This document shows positions 44,960-51,366 of a stretch of DNA of 64,000 nt, in pieces. Each line of letters starts with the position of its first letter. Position 1 is the first letter of the stretch. Where the stretch lies: assembly GCA_049602155.1 (NCBI GenBank), contig JBMYRH010000010.1, positions 124,001 through 188,000 on the forward strand. Reading direction: 5' to 3'. The translations under genes were made by a program, and so were the position numbers. The notes under the pieces are model-generated. The model did not search any database. It was not told the DNA's origin and saw only the letters and a list, made by a program, of their open reading frames with translations. Origin of the DNA: JBMYRH01 sp049602155 (lineage in GTDB: Bacteria; Myxococcota_A; UBA9042; PHBI01; JBMYRH01).

Positions 44960-45313
44960 ATGAGCTCGAAGCTTTTTGTTGGCGGTCTCGCTTGGGCGAC
45001 GACTGACGGAACTTTGAAGGCACACTTTGACCAGTGCGGTGAGGTCACCGAGGCCAAGGTGATCACGGACCGCGAGACGGGACGTTCACGAGGTTTCGGC
45101 TTCGTTACCTTTACTGACGAAGAGTCTGCACTCTCTGCCAAAGAGCAGCTGCATGGCACCGAGCTCGACGGTCGCACGATTCGTGTCGATACGGCGACGG
45201 CGCGTCCTCCCCGCAGCGGCGGCGGCGGCGGCGGTGGTCGTGGCGGCTACGGCGGCGGCGGCGGCGGCGGCTACGGCGGCGGCGGCGGCGGCGGCTACGG
45301 CGGCGGCTACTAG
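44960..45313 (+). CDS. Glycine-rich RRM RNA-binding protein
   Basis: 117 aa. ATG 44960 is preceded by AGGAG. One complete RNA recognition motif covers residues 1-82, with RNP2 LFVGGL (5-10) and RNP1 RGFGFVTF (about 44-51). The tail is low-complexity Gly7-Tyr repeats. Bacterial members of this family are small single-stranded RNA binders, known in cyanobacteria and myxobacteria and often cold- or stress-inducible. The tail resembles plant and cyanobacterial glycine-rich RNA-binding proteins. A long leader with a palindrome and a strong terminator (45345-45375) make it a single-gene transcript. Confidence 0.95.
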   Translation: MSSKLFVGGLAWATTDGTLKAHFDQCGEVTEAKVITDRETGRSRGFGFVTFTDEESALSAKEQLHGTELDGRTIRVDTATARPPRSGGGGGGGRGGYGGGGGGGYGGGGGGGYGGGY

Positions 45314-45344
45314 AGGCGACGCCTCTTAGTCAGAGATTCTTAAG

Positions 45345-45375
45345 AAGGCCGCTGTGCATACAGCGGCCTTTTTTT
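45345..45375 (+). terminator. Rho-independent terminator
   Basis: An 11-bp perfect stem (AAGGCCGCTGT with ACAGCGGCCTT) around a GCAT loop is followed by a T run to 45375. It terminates the RRM gene. The T run touches the stop codon of the convergent minus-strand gene (ends 45374). Confidence 0.9.
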
Positions 45376-46144
45376 ATGCGCTGTCGTCGACGCGCGGTGG
45401 CCTTAGCTTTGAGTCGTCGAGGGCATAGTGATATCGGATCTGCCCGTCGGAGTAGCGGGCGCCTTGCCCGACAGGGCATGCATCTCGGATGGCTAGCCAT
45501 GCGCGCCAGTTGGGGCCAAGTCCCGTGGCGATATCCGCTGATTCTGTCAGCCGCATGGCCTCCGTGAGCGCGTGTACGCAAGGGGCACTGCATGACGCGC
45601 AGAGTTCAGGTGATGATGGGGGTTCGTCGACTGCAGGGTGGTCGATGACGAGCAACGCGCGGATCGCAAACCAGGGCCCATAGACGGGATGCACCGCCAG
45701 GTGGGCAGGTCCACGATCGGCGAAGCCGCTGGCCTCAGCGGCGTGCACCATGGAGACCATGCTATCTCCCATCACGTGGCCAAAGTAGACCTTCGAGCGT
45801 GCAGGTATCGCCTCTTGGAGCGCACCGATCGTGGCCTCCACGTGTCGATCGACGGGATCAGAGGCGAGCCGCGTCGGTGCCTCGGCGACGGCGCGCTTCA
45901 ACGCTGGCCATAAGAGTCGTGTGTTCCCGATCAAGATTGCGCACGTCGTTGGATACCCAAAGGTCTCCACGGGGCGCAGATGTGGGTGGTCGGCGATCGA
46001 CGCGTTGTAGCGCTGCGCCACGCAGGGGACGGCGATGTCGAGACCCCGCTCTGCGGCGTGGGCCAGCGCATGCGGCGGTACGGCGGGGTGTATGGTCACC
46101 GACTCAGCTTCTCGGACGGACCTCGGGATGTCCAGACGGCACAT
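45374..46144 (-). CDS. CblC (MMACHC)-like protein with C-terminal Cys cluster
   Basis: 256 aa from ATG 46144; upstream in-frame ATGs (46156, 46165, 46186) would collide with the divergent gene. Key segments are PVETFGYPTTCAILIGNTRLLWP and HPVYGPWFAIRALLVID. They match the pattern of the human cobalamin-processing protein MMACHC and the related N-domain of epoxyqueuosine reductase QueG. A CASCSAPC motif followed by a later CP (RDACPVG) gives four cysteines spaced like an iron-sulfur site. No signal peptide. It may handle a corrinoid or flavin; the real substrate is not shown. The divergent partner is a PLP enzyme. Confidence 0.65.
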   Translation of the reverse strand: MCRLDIPRSVREAESVTIHPAVPPHALAHAAERGLDIAVPCVAQRYNASIADHPHLRPVETFGYPTTCAILIGNTRLLWPALKRAVAEAPTRLASDPVDRHVEATIGALQEAIPARSKVYFGHVMGDSMVSMVHAAEASGFADRGPAHLAVHPVYGPWFAIRALLVIDHPAVDEPPSSPELCASCSAPCVHALTEAMRLTESADIATGLGPNWRAWLAIRDACPVGQGARYSDGQIRYHYALDDSKLRPPRVDDSA

Positions 46145-46163
46145 TGCTGGTAGCATCGGCGCC

Positions 46164-47123
46164 ATGAACTGGATCGATGACATCACGCGCGCTCAGGACC
46201 TCATTCGACCCTATGTTCGCACGACCCCCGTGGAGCGCGCTCCAGGGCTTGAGCGAGCGGGGGCTGAGGTCTTCCTTAAATTGGATAATCAGCAGGTCAC
46301 AGGCTCATTCAAGGCCCGTGGCGCCGTCCACAAGCTGCTCTCATTGTCTGCAGAGGAGCGCTCTCGAGGCGTGATCGCCGCGTCCTCTGGCAACCACGGC
46401 GCCGCCGTGGCGTATGCGGCGCAGCGCCTAGGGTGTTCCGCCTCTGTATGCGTGCCGACCTATGCCTCAGAGACCAAGATGGCGGCGATCCGGAGCTACG
46501 GCGCCGACGTGACGCAGGTCGGAGATGACTGTGTCCTCACCGAGGTGCATGCGCGCGCCTTGGCCGAGCGAGAGGGTCGCGCCTACATCTCTCCCTACAA
46601 CGACTTAGACGTCGTCCGAGGTCAGGGGACGCTCGGGGCCGAATTGAGCGTGCAGATCCCTGATCTTGAAGCGGTCTTTGTGGCCGTCGGTGGTGGCGGC
46701 CTGATCGGCGGTGTAGGGGCTTACCTCAAGGCGTTGAACCCAGACATTCAGGTCGTGGCGTGTTCCCCAGAGCGCTCCCCGGCATTGCACGCGTGCCTCG
46801 AGGCTGGAGGCCATGTCGACGTCCCCTGTGAGTCGACCGTCTCCGACGCGACCGCGGGTGGGGTGGAGACCGGCGCGGTGACGGTGCCGCTCTGTCTCGA
46901 GGTCATCGACCGTTCAGTGTTGGTCGATGAGGCCTCGATTGAGGAGGGGATGCGTTACCTCATCGGCGTCCACCACACCCTGGTTGAGGGGGCCGCAGGG
47001 GTCGTCGTCGCGGGGTGGCGGCAGGTCGCTGAGGAGTTCGCAGGTCGCCGAGTGGCGCTCGTGATTTGCGGGGCTAACATCTCTCTTGATGCCCTTGGCC
47101 AGGTGCTGTCGAAGGCGCAATAG
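46164..47123 (+). CDS. Threonine dehydratase / serine racemase-like PLP enzyme
   Basis: 319 aa from ATG 46164 (MNWIDDITRAQDLIRPYV). It is a fold-type II PLP enzyme: the Schiff-base lysine is in SFKARGA (near residue 53), the PLP asparagine loop is SSGNHGAA, and the phosphate-binding loop is VGGGGLIGG. The length fits single-domain serine racemases and catabolic threonine dehydratases; there is no C-terminal ACT regulatory domain. Likely reaction is deamination of threonine/serine to a 2-oxo acid or serine racemisation. Sequence alone does not settle which. It is divergent from the CblC-like gene by 19 bp. Confidence 0.9.
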   Translation: MNWIDDITRAQDLIRPYVRTTPVERAPGLERAGAEVFLKLDNQQVTGSFKARGAVHKLLSLSAEERSRGVIAASSGNHGAAVAYAAQRLGCSASVCVPTYASETKMAAIRSYGADVTQVGDDCVLTEVHARALAEREGRAYISPYNDLDVVRGQGTLGAELSVQIPDLEAVFVAVGGGGLIGGVGAYLKALNPDIQVVACSPERSPALHACLEAGGHVDVPCESTVSDATAGGVETGAVTVPLCLEVIDRSVLVDEASIEEGMRYLIGVHHTLVEGAAGVVVAGWRQVAEEFAGRRVALVICGANISLDALGQVLSKAQ

Positions 47124-47204
47124 GTCTTCGAGAGGCGTCGCGTTGACAGCCTCGGGCTCACCTCAGTAGCGTGGCGTACTCATTCGCTATGTTGGAGCCT
47201 GCTC

Positions 47205-48080
47205 ATGAATCGCATTTTACCGCACTTGATAGGCGTCTCGGCGCTCTTACTTGGGTTGGTTGTGACCGCGGGATGCCAGCAAACTGCAAACCCCAGGGTC
47301 GCCTCGACTGGCTTGGCGCTCGCGCTGGAGCTCCGTGTCGATAACGAGGCAGTGGGCGAGCACTTCACCGACTTGAAGGAGCAGATAAGCCTCGAGAAGG
47401 GCAAGCTGAAGTTCAAGGAGCTGCGAGGAGAAGACCTGGACACCAAGACATGGTGCTTCATGAAGTACACGATCGGTGATTCGTACTGGGGGATTGTCCC
47501 GGGGACGGATCGAGATTGCACCGATGATGACGATGAGGACGCGAAGAAGCGTGCGAAGAAGCGTGCGAAGCGGTGGTTGAAGACACAAACCCAAGCGGAT
47601 GAAGTCCGCGCCGAGATCGACTACTTGGTCACTGATGGTTGGTATCAGCGTGCGTTGAAGGCGGTCAGCCAGAGCGCCGTCTCGGGTTTCGATTTCGGGA
47701 CCTGCGTAGAGGACGCGATCGTCGTCTCTGCGGACCTCGCCAGGAAGCAGGCTGAAGGACGGTGCGCGGCGCTCATGGACAACGAGGAGCTCGCGGTCGT
47801 GGAGCTCCTTGGTGAGCGCGGCATCGAGCGCTTAGGGGTCGACTTGGCGGGCGTGGACGATGAAGACGAAGAGAAGGCGATGAAGAAGTACCTGGGCAAG
47901 CTCGGTGAGCTGACTGGGGCAGATGGCGCTGCCTTCCTGATGTTGGTCAACGATGGCTGGGGCATCGCCTGCTTTGAGCACCACTATCTGGACCATGACG
48001 AGACCGCGCGGGCCTCGATGTTGCGTGATGCGGTAGCGCTGTGTGGTGACGTCTCTGAGAAGGTCGCCGCGGGCCGCTAG
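47205..48080 (+). CDS. Lipoprotein of unknown function
   Basis: 291 aa from ATG 47205. The lipobox is VTAGC (about Cys24). The mature protein is highly charged and probably helical, with an acidic-basic stretch (DCTDDDDEDAKKRAKKRAKRW) encoded by a small 12-bp direct repeat. Five other cysteines are spread along it. No domain recognised. Its stop overlaps that of the convergent minus-strand gene by 4 bp. Confidence 0.75.
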   Translation: MNRILPHLIGVSALLLGLVVTAGCQQTANPRVASTGLALALELRVDNEAVGEHFTDLKEQISLEKGKLKFKELRGEDLDTKTWCFMKYTIGDSYWGIVPGTDRDCTDDDDEDAKKRAKKRAKRWLKTQTQADEVRAEIDYLVTDGWYQRALKAVSQSAVSGFDFGTCVEDAIVVSADLARKQAEGRCAALMDNEELAVVELLGERGIERLGVDLAGVDDEDEEKAMKKYLGKLGELTGADGAAFLMLVNDGWGIACFEHHYLDHDETARASMLRDAVALCGDVSEKVAAGR

Positions 48081-48907
48081 GGCGCCCCCAAGGTGACAGA
48101 GAGCCGCTCGATGAGCCCTAGGAGCACGGTCTTCTCGATGCTCTCATCGTTCATGGTCTGAAACGCGACGCCGTCGAAGAGGCGCCCGAGATCGCGGGTG
48201 AAGGTGACGTCTATCGTGCCGTCGCTCAGGTCGACGGGGCTTACAGGGTCACTCCATACGACCAGCTCTCCGACCGGGAGCGTGGACCATATGGAGAAGG
48301 GCTGAGGCTCACCACCATCGAGCGCCGCAGTCCCTTGGATGTAGAGGCTCGTGCCGACCATATTGAACGCGTCGGGCAGCCCCCTGGTTTTGCCCTCTGC
48401 GCGTGCCACCAGGTAGTGCGCATTGCAGTAGAGGCCTGCGTCGAGCGCGACGGGCTCTAAGCTCACCGATTGCGGTGTCGCTAAGGGCTCAGCAATCCCG
48501 GTAAGCCACGCCGAGGGGTCCTCCGCCCCACCGTGGCCGGCCCAAGCACGTCCGGCGCCCAAGAGGCGCGGCAGCTTGAGTCTGGCGCCGAGCTCCTCCT
48601 CTGTACACGGCGCCAGCTGCACGCTGTAGGTGACGAGGTAGCCCTCCGTCACCTCCACCTCATAGCCACGGTCGGTGATGACGCGCCAGCCGCCGTCGGT
48701 TGGCTCGGCGGCACCCCAGTCCCAGGTGAGGTGATAGCGGATCTCGGTGGCTGAGCCTCCGAGGCTCACGTCGTCGCTATCTGGCTCCTGCAGACGTCCG
48801 GCTTCGACATCCGGCGCATGGGTGACCTCGGCGTCTGTGCACATCACCATGCCGATGATGCCCACGCCGAGGCCGATACGCGACCAAAGGCTCACATGGC
48901 CCGGCAC
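48077..48907 (-). CDS. Exported protein paired with YHYH protein
   Basis: 276 aa starting at GTG 48907, 3 bp after the stop of the YHYH gene, with AGGAGG 7 nt upstream inside that gene's end, so the pair is translationally coupled. The N-terminal hydrophobic segment ends near a Cys (GMVMC), possibly a lipoprotein. The mature part is beta-rich, with YHLTWDWGAAEPTDGGW, a CTEEEL helix and GLYCNAHYLVARAEG. The general layout (charged loop, then SLYIQGTA) recalls metal-related exported proteins co-occurring with YHYH domains, but I cannot assign a family. No function given. Confidence 0.7.
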   Translation of the reverse strand: MPGHVSLWSRIGLGVGIIGMVMCTDAEVTHAPDVEAGRLQEPDSDDVSLGGSATEIRYHLTWDWGAAEPTDGGWRVITDRGYEVEVTEGYLVTYSVQLAPCTEEELGARLKLPRLLGAGRAWAGHGGAEDPSAWLTGIAEPLATPQSVSLEPVALDAGLYCNAHYLVARAEGKTRGLPDAFNMVGTSLYIQGTAALDGGEPQPFSIWSTLPVGELVVWSDPVSPVDLSDGTIDVTFTRDLGRLFDGVAFQTMNDESIEKTVLLGLIERLSVTLGAP

Positions 48908-48910
48908 GCC

Positions 48911-50476
48911 TCAGCCTCCTGGTGGGCCGCCAGCACCAGGGGTGCAGATACCGCCGTCGGTGTTGCAGGTGAGGCCATTGGGGCAGTCGACGTCTGAGGT
49001 GCACGCTGGGACGCACATCATACCCATCGGCCCGCTGTGGCAGACACAGCCAAGGGCCACGTTGGGGCACTCGCCATCGCAATCAGCGTCGGTCGTGCAG
49101 CTCGCCGGCCCGCCATCTGGTGGACCGCCGCCATCGGGGGCGCCGCCATCGTCGGGCGGGCCATCGTCGCCTCCACCTCCCGGGCCACCGCCTGCCGCGG
49201 TCGGTGTCCCTCTGTAGCAGCCGATGATGTAGGGGAAGGTCGCGGTGGCATGGTAGCGGTAGGTCCCGTCGGGGCCGATGCGTCCGTTACACAGGTCGAG
49301 CCACGCCTCACCCTCGGTGGTGACGAAGGCATGGTTGTCCCAAGCTTCGGTCGTCGGTACACAGGCCGTGGTGATCTCCCCATCGATGTTTACAGGCGCA
49401 CAGGTTGCGCATTGGTAGGCGTCAAAGCTCGCTGACATGGGGCCATCGCAGACGCCACCGTCGGGGTTGCCGCACTCAGCGGTGCTTTGACAGCCTACGG
49501 TGCCGTCACGGGGGGAGATGTTCTGCCAGCTGCTGTGGAACTCGATGACCTCGGTGCAGTCGGCGTCGGTGCAGCCGTAGGGGCCGTAGATGGGGAAGCC
49601 GTCGAGGGCGAAGCCGACGATGGGCGAGGGTTGAGACCCGATGACGTAGCTCTCGCCGGCCTCGTTGAGGTCCTCGGTGTCCATACACGCTGGCTCGCCG
49701 TCGCCATCCCAGTCGATGAGCATGGTCTCGGTCATGTAGTGGAAGTGGTAGGCGGCTGCAGTGTGTCCTCCGCACCAGTCCATGATGCCGTTTGCGACTG
49801 GGTCGCCAAAGGGGTCGGGGAAGGGGCCCTCATTGGGGCCGTACCAGACGGACCCGTTGACGCCGAAGCCTGCGTCACCCAAGAGCGGGAGCTCGGTCGC
49901 TTCATCCGCGATCTCCGGGTTCAGCGGGACTGTCCAGCTGTGGTTGGCTGCGACCAGAGCGTTGGGCGTCATTGAGACATAGGAGTAGTGGGGGATGCCG
50001 TTTGAGGTCACCGTCATGGTGCCGGCGTCGAGGTCACAGGAGACCTCGAGGGTCAGGTCCGCGAAGCCGTCTCCGGCGCCAACCCAGGGGTGGGTCAAGT
50101 CGAGGAAGACCTCGTCAGGGCATCCGTCCGCCCACGGATCGGTAGGGTCCGTGGGATCGCTCGGCTCAGGGGTGTCCGTGGGGTCGGTCGGCTCAGCAGT
50201 GTCTGTGGCGTCAGTCGGATCCACAGGGTCCGTAGCGTCACTTGGCTCGACGGGGCCGGCTGTGTCCCCCGACTCCTGGCTCGCAGTCGCGTCTGTGGCG
50301 CTCTCGGTGTCATCTCCTGGTTGCTCGTCACCAGAGGAGCCCTCTGCCGATGCGTCGCTAGCTGCTGCTGAGATGTCGTCTCCCGAGCCGTCGTCTGCGT
50401 CGGCGCTGTCCCCACATCCGTGTGCGGACAAGCTCAGCACAAGAGTCAGGAGCAGCGTGATGGGGGGGTATCGCAT
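48911..50476 (-). CDS. YHYH-domain lipoprotein
   Basis: 521 aa from ATG 50476. The signal peptide ends in a lipobox (SAHGC). A long Thr/Asp/Pro/Ser linker follows to about residue 110. The central domain (about 120-390) contains AAYHFHYM and VGFALDGFPIYGPYG, the hallmarks of the YHYH family. These are secreted proteins often found near copper- and other metal-linked genes. The domain is interrupted by small Cys modules (CQSTAECGNPDGG). The C-terminus has a Gly/Pro-rich linker and more Cys modules (CTTDADCDGECPN). It forms a coupled pair with the gene at 48077. Metal handling is suggested only by family association. Confidence 0.85.
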   Translation of the reverse strand: MRYPPITLLLTLVLSLSAHGCGDSADADDGSGDDISAAASDASAEGSSGDEQPGDDTESATDATASQESGDTAGPVEPSDATDPVDPTDATDTAEPTDPTDTPEPSDPTDPTDPWADGCPDEVFLDLTHPWVGAGDGFADLTLEVSCDLDAGTMTVTSNGIPHYSYVSMTPNALVAANHSWTVPLNPEIADEATELPLLGDAGFGVNGSVWYGPNEGPFPDPFGDPVANGIMDWCGGHTAAAYHFHYMTETMLIDWDGDGEPACMDTEDLNEAGESYVIGSQPSPIVGFALDGFPIYGPYGCTDADCTEVIEFHSSWQNISPRDGTVGCQSTAECGNPDGGVCDGPMSASFDAYQCATCAPVNIDGEITTACVPTTEAWDNHAFVTTEGEAWLDLCNGRIGPDGTYRYHATATFPYIIGCYRGTPTAAGGGPGGGGDDGPPDDGGAPDGGGPPDGGPASCTTDADCDGECPNVALGCVCHSGPMGMMCVPACTSDVDCPNGLTCNTDGGICTPGAGGPPGG

Positions 50477-50524
50477 AGTCGTGACCTCAGGTAGCGCAGC
50501 TGTCTCCCACAGGATGTCGCAATC

Positions 50525-50550
50525 ATTATGAACGTTAAAAAAAAAATAAA
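50525..50550 (-). promoter_or_regulatory. AT-rich promoter-like block upstream of the YHYH gene
   Basis: In the 238-bp divergent space between 50476 and 50715, a run of ten A (50537-50546) sits just upstream, in minus orientation, of CATAAT (50530-50525), a good -10 element. The A-tract could act as an UP element. No convincing -35 is visible. Nothing else recognisable is in this interval apart from the mocA ribosome-binding site (GGAGAGGAG near 50700). Confidence 0.3.
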
Positions 50551-50714
50551 GGCGGAGCCCGGTTCAAGGCCTGCGCTGCTCTCAGAGTCCTTGGTGTGAA
50601 GGGGCCGGGTGCCAGCCTCTTCTTGCCTTCCCTTGGCGTCCGTGACGGCGTGCTAGGGTGTCTTCACCAGGGAGTGGGGCATCACCGCTGAGTTAGCCTG
50701 GAGAGGAGCGGTCA

Positions 50715-51326
50715 GTGAGTGCATCGGTTGCGGGGATCATCTTAGCTGCAGGGATGGGGCGTCGATTGGGCCTCGGTCCCAAGGCGTTTGTCTCTCTGGG
50801 CGGCGCGTCGCTGCTCGAGCAGGCTGTGAGTCGCCTCAGGCGCTGCGGTGTCGATCCGATTGTCGCGGTCTTGCCGTCGGGCCCTGATCCAATCACGCTG
50901 CCCGAGGGGCTCATCGTTGTGCGCAACGGCTCCCCAGAATCTGGCCCGCTAGGCTCGGCTTGTTTGGGTGCTGATGCGCTCCCGAGCGCCGTTCATAGCG
51001 CCCTCATTTATCCGGTCGATCATCATGCGGTGACCGATCAGGATGTGGTCTGCGTGATCGCGGCTCGTCATCAGGTCTCACCCGAGGTGGGACGGGTTGT
51101 GCCGCGTTGGCAGGGGCGAGGTGGTCACCCTGTGCTCCTGATGCCCTCCGCCGTAAGGGCCCTCCGTGAGGTCGACGATTCGACCGCACTGACCCTTCGA
51201 GAGGTCCTGGATTCGGCAGGCGCTGTGCACAGCGTTAAGGCGGTCAGCGGGGGTGTGAGGTGCAACTTGAACCTCCCCTCCGACTTGCCTGCCCAGGGTC
51301 ACTCGCTTGCCAGCGAGCCCCAATAA
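50715..51326 (+). CDS. mocA: MocA-like molybdenum cofactor nucleotidyltransferase
   Basis: 203 aa starting at GTG 50715, with GGAGAGGAG upstream. It is a nucleotidyltransferase: IILAAGMGRRLGLGPK is the NTP-binding signature, and YPVDHHAVTD and GRGGHPVLL match the MocA/YgfJ subfamily. That subfamily transfers CMP to molybdopterin for xanthine-oxidase-type enzymes. It is the first gene of a mocA-xdhD-ssnA run, and YgfJ/MocA is a regular member of selenium-dependent molybdenum hydroxylase clusters. Cytoplasmic. The next gene starts 40 bp after its stop (GTG 51367). Confidence 0.85.
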   Translation: MSASVAGIILAAGMGRRLGLGPKAFVSLGGASLLEQAVSRLRRCGVDPIVAVLPSGPDPITLPEGLIVVRNGSPESGPLGSACLGADALPSAVHSALIYPVDHHAVTDQDVVCVIAARHQVSPEVGRVVPRWQGRGGHPVLLMPSAVRALREVDDSTALTLREVLDSAGAVHSVKAVSGGVRCNLNLPSDLPAQGHSLASEPQ

Positions 51327-51366
51327 CGAGAGTCTCTGTATCAGGACTTCGCATTGGAGCACGGAC

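Noticed and set aside
45216..45312. Microsatellite of GGC triplets as a non-coding repeat
   Set aside because: It encodes the Gly-Tyr tail of the RRM protein in frame.
46118..46164. Leaderless promoter for the PLP enzyme using TAGCAT
   Set aside because: The -10-like hexamer is correctly spaced but weak and has no -35; not strong enough to list.
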